Origin: Pseudidiomarina mangrovi
GTDB lineage: Bacteria; Pseudomonadota; Gammaproteobacteria; Enterobacterales; Alteromonadaceae
Reading direction: 5' to 3'
Assembly: GCF_003999375.1 (NCBI RefSeq)
Contig: NZ_RJLC01000017.1
Location: 310,001 to 374,000 of the forward strand
DNA length: 64,000 nt
In this document: positions 56,928 to 64,000 of the stretch, in pieces
How positions within the stretch are numbered: the first letter of the stretch is position 1
How the letters are laid out: every line of letters begins with the position of its first letter
Program-made: the position numbers and the translations under genes
The notes under the pieces: model-generated
What the model was told of the DNA's origin: nothing
Database searches by the model: none
Seen by the model: the letters and a program-made list of their open reading frames with translations, nothing else

Positions 56928-57980
56928 ATGTCTCTATTCGAGCACAAAGAATTCGACCAACACGAGCAAGTCGTGTTCTGTCATGATAAAGCAACTGGCC
57001 TCAAAGCTATCATCGCTATCCACGATACCACTATGGGCCCATCACTGGGCGGTACACGGTTGTGGAATTACGCCTCATCGGCTGAAGCGCTGACTGATGT
57101 GTTGCGTTTATCGCGCGGCATGACCTACAAAAGCGCCTTAGCAGGTCTGCCATTAGGTGGTGGTAAAGCGGTTATTATCGGTGATGCCAAGACTATTAAG
57201 TCAGCAGAACTGTTCCGTGCTTATGGTCGTTTTGTGAACTCCTTAAGTGGTCGCTATATCACCGCTGAAGACGTCAATATCCGTACCAGTGATATTGCCA
57301 TCGTTGCTGAAGAAACTGCCTTTGTTGCGGGTACTGCCGAGAAAGCTGGCGACCCATCACCACATACTGCGCTTGGTACCTATCTTGGCTTAAAAGCTGC
57401 AGTCAAACATAAGTTTGGCAAAGATAACCTTGCTGGTGTGCGTATTGCCGTACAAGGTCTCGGCGCAGTCGGTTACGATTTTGCTGAGTACTGTCATAAA
57501 GATGGTGCCATTTTATTTGTGACTGACATCAATCAAGCTGCATGCCAGCGCGCGGCCACAGAATTACAGGCAACTGTGGTAGGTTTAGATGAAATCTATG
57601 CTTTAGATGTCGACGTGTATGCCCCCTGTGCACTGGGTGCGACCATTAACGACGACACCTTGAAAGTTATCAAGGCTAAAATTATTGCCGGTAGCGCAAA
57701 TAACCAGTTAGCTACACCTGCGCATGATCAAATGGTGATGGATATGGGTATTCTGTATGCCCCAGATTACGTTATTAATGCTGGTGGTGTGATTCACGTC
57801 TGTAGCGAAGCGGCTAACATGAGCCGTACTGAAACCGACCAAAAAGTGCGTGATATCTACAATACCTTAGATACCATTTTCACCCGCTCAAAAGCTGAAA
57901 ACCGCCCAACTGGGCAGATTGCTGATGAATTAGCCCGCGAAGTGATTGCCAAGAAAAAGGCCGAACGCGCAGCGTCATAG
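56928..57980 (+). CDS. Leucine dehydrogenase (Glu/Leu/Phe/Val dehydrogenase family)
   Basis: A 350-residue NAD-dependent enzyme that deaminates leucine, valine and isoleucine to 2-oxo acids. Conserved segments are GPSLGGTRLWNY, the substrate region KSALAGLPLGGGKAVI with the catalytic Lys, and the Rossmann motif VQGLGAVGYDFAEY. The length fits leucine rather than glutamate dehydrogenase. GAGGAA lies about 10 bp before the ATG at 56928; an in-frame ATG at 56907 precedes that site and is less likely. A LiuR-like palindrome upstream suggests induction by branched-chain amino acids. It is convergent with ydiJ across a large hairpin. Confidence 0.9.
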   Translation: MSLFEHKEFDQHEQVVFCHDKATGLKAIIAIHDTTMGPSLGGTRLWNYASSAEALTDVLRLSRGMTYKSALAGLPLGGGKAVIIGDAKTIKSAELFRAYGRFVNSLSGRYITAEDVNIRTSDIAIVAEETAFVAGTAEKAGDPSPHTALGTYLGLKAAVKHKFGKDNLAGVRIAVQGLGAVGYDFAEYCHKDGAILFVTDINQAACQRAATELQATVVGLDEIYALDVDVYAPCALGATINDDTLKVIKAKIIAGSANNQLATPAHDQMVMDMGILYAPDYVINAGGVIHVCSEAANMSRTETDQKVRDIYNTLDTIFTRSKAENRPTGQIADELAREVIAKKKAERAAS

Positions 57981-57991
57981 CCTGATGATTG

Positions 57992-58024
57992 CTCGCCGTG
58001 CAACTACGACAGTTGTGCGGCGAG
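57992..58024. terminator. Long hairpin at the leucine dehydrogenase/ydiJ convergent junction
   Basis: CTCGCCGTGCAACT (57992-58005) pairs with AGTTGTGCGGCGAG (58011-58024) over 14 bp including two G-T wobbles, with a 5-base loop. It covers the end of ydiJ. There is no T-run, so it may be a bidirectional roadblock or 3'-end stabiliser rather than a classical terminator. Confidence 0.45.
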
Positions 58025-61000
58025 TATTTGTAACGGATGAAGCGCCCGCTTCTGACTAAAACGCTGTACCTGACAGCGACACGAAAAACCAGTCGCTACC
58101 ACCTGCTCCGCTGCCGCTACCGGCTGTTCCCACGATAATTGATAGAGTTTCTTGCTGGCTTCAAGATGCTGACGTTCATGACCAAAGGTACCTGCCATAC
58201 CGCAGCAGCCTGTTGTTACCGGTGTTAACTCCAAATTGGCCGCGGCAAAAATCTGCTGCCATTGTTTGCCACTGGCTGGTAGAGCACTTTGCTCGGTGCA
58301 GTGGCTCAGTAAGTGACCAACCGACTGCACTTCAGCGTGTTTCAGTCGCTCCAGTTTCGGCAACTGCTCCATCAGCCATTCATGCGCTAACTGCACGGTA
58401 AAATCGTGCGCGTCAGTGCTAATCTGCCGATATTCATCGCGTAGCAATAATACCGACGCTGCGTCAACACCCACCAGCGGTATATCGAGCGCGGCAAGAC
58501 GTTTGAGCAAGCCGCTGTTATGATGAGCCATCTGCTCAAATTGCTGCAGAAAACCCTTCACATGGAGGGCTTTGCCATTTCCAATGCCCTCAGCAAGTAC
58601 CGCTTGGTAGCCGAGCTTGGTGATCACCTGTGCCGCCGCTTCAATCAGTTCAGCGTGGTAATAGCGCGTAAATGGATCAGCGACTAACACCACCATAGTC
58701 TGGCGCTGCTGCGCATCAAATTGTTCAATTTGCGGCACCGACAAGCGCAGCCAACCGTGCCTATCCCAGAGCTGATTCACATTCGGTACGGAAAGTTTTG
58801 GGGCATCGACATAGCCGATAGTTTGTTTCAGCAGCCAGCGGCTGAAGCGATTGTGAGTCAAGGCATTACTGAGCCGCGGAAAAACCGCTAAGCGCGGTGC
58901 TAAGCGCTCAATACCAGCGACCAGATAATCGGCCAACGGGCGTCGATACAACTGATGATACCAAGCCAAAAAGCGGGCACGAAAGGCCGGTACATCCACT
59001 TTTACCGGACATTGCGTGGCGCAAGCCTTACAAGCTAAGCAAGCGTCCATTGAGGCTTTCACCTGATGATTAAAATCGCCGCTATTGGCGTTGGCGGATT
59101 GTTTCGACCATAGCGGCGTTGCCGCGGGCATAGCGCTGACATCAACACCATCGGCGTGGGTTAACCGCAACCATTCACGAATCAGCCCGGCGCGGCCTTT
59201 TGGAGAATGAAGGCGTTCGCCGGAAACCCGATACGACGGACACATAGTGGCTTCAGCCACATAGTTAAAGCACAGTCCATTGCCATTACAGTTCATTGCC
59301 GCAGCAAAACTATCGCGTACCGCCAGCGGGATCTGCTGATCATAATGGCCACGCTTGATGGCATCAACCGATACTAACCTGGCTGTACTGTCGATCGGGG
59401 TACAAATTTTACCTGGATTAAGCCGATTGTGCGGGTCAAAAGCTGCTTTAATACGTTGCAGTTCAGGATATAACGCCCCAAAAAATCGTGGCGCATACTC
59501 AGAGCGATAGCCCTTACCGTGCTCGCCCCACATTAAACCGCCATATTTAGCTGTCAAGGCCGCTACTTGGTCGCTAATTTGCCGTAATAGTTGCTGATCG
59601 TTATCATCAGTCATATCAAGGGCTGGACGCACGTGCAGCACGCCAGCATCGACATGACCAAACATGCCATAACTGAGTTGATGATGATCGAGTAATTGCC
59701 GAAATTCAGCAATAAAAGCGGCTAAATGCTCAGGCGGCACTGCGGTATCTTCAGCAAAAGCAATAGGTTTCCGTGGCCCTTTGCTATTGCCTAATAGCCC
59801 TACCGCTTTTTTGCGCATAGCGTATATCAGATTAATACTGGCAGTCTCACGACACACCGAGTAGCCCAAAACTCCTTGTGCTGGCGCGATTGCGATAGTT
59901 TGCTCGAGGTCAGCAAGTAGCATGGCTAATTTGTTTTCGATATCAGCCGCTTCAGTGGCCGTAAATTCAACTAAATTAATACCTTGCATCTGTGGCTGTC
60001 CGGCAACTTCTTGCAGTTGCTGCTGAACTTGCTGCCAAATAATATCCTGCCGCGCTAAATTCAATACCGTGCTATCTATAGTTTCCACTGAGGTAGCTTG
60101 TGCTGCCACTAGGCGTGGTGCATGCTCCAGTGCCGCTTGAAAATCACGATACTTGATGGTCACCAACAGCCGCTGCTTGGGAATGCGATCAAGACTGAGT
60201 TTAGCCTCGGTAATAAACGCTAAGGTACCTTCAGAACCAGCTAACAACCGCGATAGATCAATAGTTTGCTGATCAGGATCGTAACAATGCTTGAGATCGT
60301 AGCCGGTCAAAAACCGGTTTAATGCTGGAAAGGTGGCATCGACCAAGGCCCGTTGATCCACACAACTGGCTATGGCCTGCCGATACAGCGCCGCTTCAAC
60401 GCCCTGCCCGGCCGCGATATCACGCGCCTGCTGCAGACTACGTGGATAGGTATCAATCACCTCACCAGAGACCAATACCGCGCGCAAACCAAGCACATGA
60501 TCACTGGTTTTACCGTACACCAACGAACCTTGCCCGGATGCATCGGTATTGATCATACCACCTATGGTTGCGCGGTTACTGGTGGACAAGTCTGGTGAGA
60601 AAAACCAACCACTACTGCGCAGTTGGTCATTTAATTGATCTTTGATCACACCGGCTTGACAACGAACCCAGCCCTGCTCCGTGTGTAACTCTGTGATCGC
60701 CGAAAAATGACGGCTTAAATCAATTACGATACCAGCGGTCAAGGCTTGGCCATTGGTCCCAGTACCGCCGCCGCGCGGGCTAAATTGCAGCGCCGAAAAG
60801 TCGGCACTGTTGGCTAAGCGCAACAGTGCCACCAGCGCTTGCTCAGTTTGCGGGTACAGCACTGCTTGCGGCAGCTGCTGATAAACACTGTTGTCGGTTG
60901 CAGCAATCAGCCGAGCGGCATAACTGGCATCTATATCAACGGCAATCTGACTGTGTTGTAAACGCTCAATAAAGTCACGATAAGTGTGCTGCAGCCGTTG

Positions 61001-61033
61001 GTACTGATCTAAAACCGCTAAGCGTTGTTTCAC
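58004..61033 (-). CDS. ydiJ: FAD-linked oxidase/4Fe-4S protein YdiJ (D-2-hydroxyglutarate dehydrogenase type)
   Basis: A 1009-residue fusion. The N-terminal ~470 residues form an FAD-binding PCMH domain and C-terminal oxidase domain (FSPRGGGTGTNGQALTAG and GHVDAGVLHVRP). A ferredoxin-like domain follows with CLACKACATQCPVKVDVPAF and an earlier CNGNGLCFNYV, then a CCG-type domain with TTGCCGMAGTFGHE. This is the YdiJ layout, shown in E. coli relatives to oxidise D-2-hydroxyglutarate; substrate assignment here is by family. GTG start overlapping the ppsA stop by 1 bp, so it is coupled to ppsA. Confidence 0.92.
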   Translation of the reverse strand: MKQRLAVLDQYQRLQHTYRDFIERLQHSQIAVDIDASYAARLIAATDNSVYQQLPQAVLYPQTEQALVALLRLANSADFSALQFSPRGGGTGTNGQALTAGIVIDLSRHFSAITELHTEQGWVRCQAGVIKDQLNDQLRSSGWFFSPDLSTSNRATIGGMINTDASGQGSLVYGKTSDHVLGLRAVLVSGEVIDTYPRSLQQARDIAAGQGVEAALYRQAIASCVDQRALVDATFPALNRFLTGYDLKHCYDPDQQTIDLSRLLAGSEGTLAFITEAKLSLDRIPKQRLLVTIKYRDFQAALEHAPRLVAAQATSVETIDSTVLNLARQDIIWQQVQQQLQEVAGQPQMQGINLVEFTATEAADIENKLAMLLADLEQTIAIAPAQGVLGYSVCRETASINLIYAMRKKAVGLLGNSKGPRKPIAFAEDTAVPPEHLAAFIAEFRQLLDHHQLSYGMFGHVDAGVLHVRPALDMTDDNDQQLLRQISDQVAALTAKYGGLMWGEHGKGYRSEYAPRFFGALYPELQRIKAAFDPHNRLNPGKICTPIDSTARLVSVDAIKRGHYDQQIPLAVRDSFAAAMNCNGNGLCFNYVAEATMCPSYRVSGERLHSPKGRAGLIREWLRLTHADGVDVSAMPAATPLWSKQSANANSGDFNHQVKASMDACLACKACATQCPVKVDVPAFRARFLAWYHQLYRRPLADYLVAGIERLAPRLAVFPRLSNALTHNRFSRWLLKQTIGYVDAPKLSVPNVNQLWDRHGWLRLSVPQIEQFDAQQRQTMVVLVADPFTRYYHAELIEAAAQVITKLGYQAVLAEGIGNGKALHVKGFLQQFEQMAHHNSGLLKRLAALDIPLVGVDAASVLLLRDEYRQISTDAHDFTVQLAHEWLMEQLPKLERLKHAEVQSVGHLLSHCTEQSALPASGKQWQQIFAAANLELTPVTTGCCGMAGTFGHERQHLEASKKLYQLSWEQPVAAAEQVVATGFSCRCQVQRFSQKRALHPLQILAAQLS

Positions 61034-63414
61034 TACTTATGTTGCTCCGCCAAATAAAGCCATGTTTCGACCACGGTGTCCGGGTTCAATGACACCGAAT
61101 CAATGCCCTGTTCAACCAGCCATGCGGCAAAATCAGCGTGATCCGATGGCCCTTGGCCACAAATACCGACATATTTACCTTTTTTCTTAGCCGCTTTTAT
61201 GGCCATGGATAACATCGCTTTGACCGCTTCATTACGCTCATCAAACAGGTGTGCAATCACCCCAGAGTCGCGGTCAAGGCCGAGAGTGAGCTGAGTGAGG
61301 TCATTTGATCCAATCGAGAAACCATCAAAAATGTCGAGGAATTGCTCCGCCAGTAAAGCGTTTGACGGTAATTCACACATCATAATCACCCGCAGCCCAC
61401 GTTCGCCCTGGCGCAAACCTTGTTCTGCAAGCAGGTCAATCACTTTGCGGCCCTCTTCGAGGGTACGCACGAATGGGATCATGATTTCCACGTTGGTCAG
61501 ACCCATATCATTCCGAACACGCTTTAGGGCCTCACATTCCATAGCAAAACATTCACGGAAATCGTCTGAAATATAACGTGACGCACCGCGGAACCCTAAC
61601 ATCGGGTTTTCTTCGTGGGGCTCGTATTGACGGCCACCAACTAAGTTGGCGTATTCATTCGATTTAAAATCAGACATGCGCACAATCACGCGTTCAGGCG
61701 CGAAGGCAGCCGCTAGCGTAGCAATACCTTCTGTCAATTTACCGACATAGTATTCCCGTGGTGACGAATAGCCGGCCATCAGCGTACTAATTTGCTGCTG
61801 TAAGGCTTTGCTTTGTTGATCAAAATTAAGTAATGCTTTGGGGTGTACCCCGATCATGCGGTTAATGATGAACTCCAACCGCGCTAAACCAACCCCAGCA
61901 TGGGGCAATTGCGCAAAGTCAAAAGCGCGGTCAGGGTTACCCACGTTCATCATAATTTTCAGTGGTAACGCGGGCATATCACCAACATCAGAATGATTAA
62001 TATCAAAACTTAGCTGACCACTGTAGATATAGCCGGTATCGCCTTCGGCACACGACACCGTGACCGCCTCACCTGCGTTAATTTTGCTGGTGGCATCACC
62101 ACAACCAACTACCGCTGGGATACCAAGCTCGCGGGCAATAATAGCGGCGTGACAGGTGCGTCCACCGCGATTAGTAACAATGGCGGCGGCGCGTTTCATG
62201 ATCGGTTCCCAGTCTGGGTCGGTCATATCAGTCACTAGCACATCACCAGACTGTACCCGATCCATTTCACTGATATCGTTCAATACCCGCGCTACACCGC
62301 TACCGATCCGCTGCCCGATGGCGCGGCCTTCAGCTAAAATACTGCCTTTTTCCGCCAGGATATAGCGTTCTAAGGCTTGACCGCCTTTATTCGATTGCAC
62401 CGTTTCGGGGCGCGCTTGCACAATATATAATTTGCCATCAATACCATCTTTGGCCCATTCAATATCCATTGGGCGCCCATAATGCTGCTCAATAATGACC
62501 GCTTGTCGGGCCAGCGCTTGCACCTCAGCATCAGTAATCGAGAAAGTTTGGCTCTGCTGCGCTGGTACATCAACGATAACCGTTTGCTTACCATGCTCTT
62601 CGGCATTGGAATAGATCATCTGGATCTTTTTACTACCCATATTGCGGCGCAATACCGCAGGACGACGGGCTTTTAAGGTCGGTTTATGCACATAGAATTC
62701 GTCAGGGTTAACGGCGCCCTGTACCACCATCTCACCCAAGCCGAAGCTTGAGGTGATAAACACCACCTGATCAAAACCTGATTCGGTATCGATGGTGAAC
62801 ATCACGCCTGATGCAGCAATATCGCTACGCACCATGCGTTGAATACCGGCCGATAACGCCACGCCACGATGGTCGTAGCCTTGGTGAACGCGATATGAAA
62901 TAGCACGGTCATTAAATAATGATGCGAACACGTGCTTAATGGCTTCCATGATGTGCTCAATACCACGCACGTTCAGGAAAGTTTCTTGTTGCCCAGCAAA
63001 CGAAGCATCGGGCATATCTTCTGCGGTGGCCGAACTGCGCACGGCAAAGCTCACCTGTGCATTACCGCCACTGAGCTGCTGATACGCCGTGTGAATTGCT
63101 TGCTCAAGTGCTGGTTGGAACGGCGTTTCAATCACCCACTGGCGTATTTGTTTACCGGCTTCGCCAAGTGCTTTGATATCGTTGGTGTCGAGCTGGTCGA
63201 GAATGCCATGAATACGCTCATTCAAACCACTTTGCTCAAGAAACTCATTAAAGGCGTCAGCGGTGGTGGCAAAACCATTCGGAACAACAACGCCAGCACC
63301 AGCAAGATTACTAATCATTTCGCCCAAAGAAGCGTTCTTACCGCCCACTCGCGCGACATCGTTCATCCCTAACTGATCATACCAAAGTACGTAATCTTGC
63401 ACGTGATTCTGCAC
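61033..63414 (-). CDS. ppsA: Phosphoenolpyruvate synthase (pyruvate, water dikinase)
   Basis: A 793-residue enzyme that makes phosphoenolpyruvate from pyruvate and ATP in gluconeogenesis. The N-terminal nucleotide-binding domain begins [20 protein letters not shown]; the swivelling phosphohistidine domain has [21 protein letters not shown] with the catalytic His; the C-terminal TIM barrel has the active Cys region [13 protein letters not shown]. The GTG start follows GAGGAA by about 4 bp. Divergent ppsR encodes its regulator, the standard pairing. Confidence 0.97.
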   Translation of the reverse strand: MQNHVQDYVLWYDQLGMNDVARVGGKNASLGEMISNLAGAGVVVPNGFATTADAFNEFLEQSGLNERIHGILDQLDTNDIKALGEAGKQIRQWVIETPFQPALEQAIHTAYQQLSGGNAQVSFAVRSSATAEDMPDASFAGQQETFLNVRGIEHIMEAIKHVFASLFNDRAISYRVHQGYDHRGVALSAGIQRMVRSDIAASGVMFTIDTESGFDQVVFITSSFGLGEMVVQGAVNPDEFYVHKPTLKARRPAVLRRNMGSKKIQMIYSNAEEHGKQTVIVDVPAQQSQTFSITDAEVQALARQAVIIEQHYGRPMDIEWAKDGIDGKLYIVQARPETVQSNKGGQALERYILAEKGSILAEGRAIGQRIGSGVARVLNDISEMDRVQSGDVLVTDMTDPDWEPIMKRAAAIVTNRGGRTCHAAIIARELGIPAVVGCGDATSKINAGEAVTVSCAEGDTGYIYSGQLSFDINHSDVGDMPALPLKIMMNVGNPDRAFDFAQLPHAGVGLARLEFIINRMIGVHPKALLNFDQQSKALQQQISTLMAGYSSPREYYVGKLTEGIATLAAAFAPERVIVRMSDFKSNEYANLVGGRQYEPHEENPMLGFRGASRYISDDFRECFAMECEALKRVRNDMGLTNVEIMIPFVRTLEEGRKVIDLLAEQGLRQGERGLRVIMMCELPSNALLAEQFLDIFDGFSIGSNDLTQLTLGLDRDSGVIAHLFDERNEAVKAMLSMAIKAAKKKGKYVGICGQGPSDHADFAAWLVEQGIDSVSLNPDTVVETWLYLAEQHK

Positions 63415-63462
63415 ACTAAGTTCCTCGTTGTTATGGTCGGCAAGTGCCGCTAGACAGACTTT

Positions 63463-63491
63463 ATTTTACACTGCTAGGCAGCACAAGTTAA
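63463..63491 (-). promoter_or_regulatory. Candidate ppsA promoter
   Basis: On the minus strand TTAACT (plus 63486-63491) and TAAAAT (plus 63463-63468) are separated by 17 bp, 48 bp upstream of the ppsA GTG. The -10 is one base from consensus and the -35 two. It lies in the 110-bp divergent gap shared with ppsR. Confidence 0.45.
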
Positions 63492-63524
63492 CATCATCTG
63501 GTAATTCATAACGGGATGATTTTT

Positions 63525-64000
63525 ATGCGCACGGTTTTTTATATCTCTGATGGTACTGCCCTAACCGCCGAAGCCTTCGGTCGCGCCATGTTGTCGATGT
63601 TTCCATTGAAAGTGGAACACAAAACTGTCGCCTTTGTCGATTGTCCGGAAAAGGCCGCCAAAGCTGTGCATGAAATTAACCAACGCTTCGCTCAAAGTGG
63701 CGAGCGACCGATTATTTTCCACACCTTTGTTAGCGTTGATATTAAGCGCATTATTACTGCCTCGGCTGGCAGCTGCTACGACTTTTTAGATTATTTCGTA
63801 GCACCAATAAGCAAAGAACTTGGTATTGCCGCACAACCGAAAACCCATCGCACCCATGGTATCGAGGAAAATGGCGTTAAAGAAAGCTACGATGTGCGTA
63901 TTGATGCGGTCAACTATTCATTGGCTAACGATGATGGCAGTAATGTAGCAGATTACGACCAAGCGGATATTATCTTGCTAGGTGTCTCGCGTACCGGTAA
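63525..64000 (+). CDS. ppsR: Phosphoenolpyruvate synthase regulatory protein PpsR (kinase/pyrophosphorylase), 3'-truncated by window
   Basis: A DUF299-family bifunctional enzyme that inactivates PpsA by ADP-dependent Thr phosphorylation and reactivates it by phosphate-dependent dephosphorylation. The visible 158 residues begin [19 protein letters not shown] and include [12 protein letters not shown], a YSLANDDG segment and the start of the P-loop LLGVSRTGK, where the window ends. About 110 further residues are expected. The ATG follows a GGGA site at slightly long spacing. Confidence 0.93.
   Translation, partial: MRTVFYISDGTALTAEAFGRAMLSMFPLKVEHKTVAFVDCPEKAAKAVHEINQRFAQSGERPIIFHTFVSVDIKRIITASAGSCYDFLDYFVAPISKELGIAAQPKTHRTHGIEENGVKESYDVRIDAVNYSLANDDGSNVADYDQADIILLGVSRTG

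Overview
The window is a typical gammaproteobacterial chromosome segment. The order pyrD-zapC, rlmKL-uup, rmf-fabA-Lon-like and mnmA-hflD-purB, together with ccoNOQP-fixHIS-uspE-ttcA, a DUF3466 protein, a leucine dehydrogenase and a ppsA/ppsR pair, fits marine Alteromonadales. An Idiomarina/Pseudidiomarina-like bacterium is my best guess; this is inference from gene content and order, and no 16S gene is present. The genes are dense, with many ATGA or TAATG stop/start overlaps and many GTG starts. No transposase, integrase, prophage or CRISPR array was seen.

Layout. 1-8058: NAD-glutamate dehydrogenase (5' end outside the window), pyrD, zapC and a CpdB-type lipoprotein nucleotidase. 8060-22754: an eleven-gene accessory cluster, the main point of interest. 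22825-22901: initiator tRNA-fMet on the minus strand. 23081-34037: rlmKL, a glutaredoxin-like gene, uup, a DUF3466 protein, rmf, fabA, a Lon-like protease, a TraB/GumN protein and a small membrane-protein/XRE pair. 34302-40507: an RND efflux pair, qmcA-nfeD and a lipoprotein, all on the minus strand. 40687-49693: cbb3 oxidase structural and assembly genes, uspE and ttcA. 49668-56720: bax, a membrane protein, rluE, mnmA-hflD-purB-roxA and a DUF4826 protein. 56928-64000: leucine dehydrogenase, ydiJ-ppsA and divergent ppsR (3' end outside the window).

The accessory cluster appears to be a transmembrane phospho-signalling system. It encodes three Hanks-type Ser/Thr kinases, two PP2C phosphatases and five FHA (phosphothreonine-binding) domains in four proteins. 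It also encodes a MotA/TolQ/ExbB-type channel protein and a VWA protein whose single N-terminal membrane helix carries an Asp, as in MotB/ExbD/ZorB. Several members span the membrane and put FHA, kinase or phosphatase domains in the cytoplasm and sensor-like domains in the periplasm: a triad-less trypsin/HtrA-like domain, an apparently active M4 (thermolysin-family) peptidase, a SUMF1/FGE-like domain and an unassigned domain. The last kinase carries a region strongly resembling the Hsp70 substrate-binding beta domain, followed by a DUF2569 membrane domain. I infer an ion-driven stator-like channel linked to phosphothreonine signalling that monitors the envelope or an attack. Individual domain calls are well supported; the biological role is not known to me.

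Smaller points include a FabR-type operator inside the fabA promoter, a LiuR-like palindrome upstream of leucine dehydrogenase, and a cbb3 locus with no fnr between the TauE/SafE gene and uspE and no recognisable FNR box upstream of ccoN. Two short genes, rmf and ccoS, were identified by direct translation.
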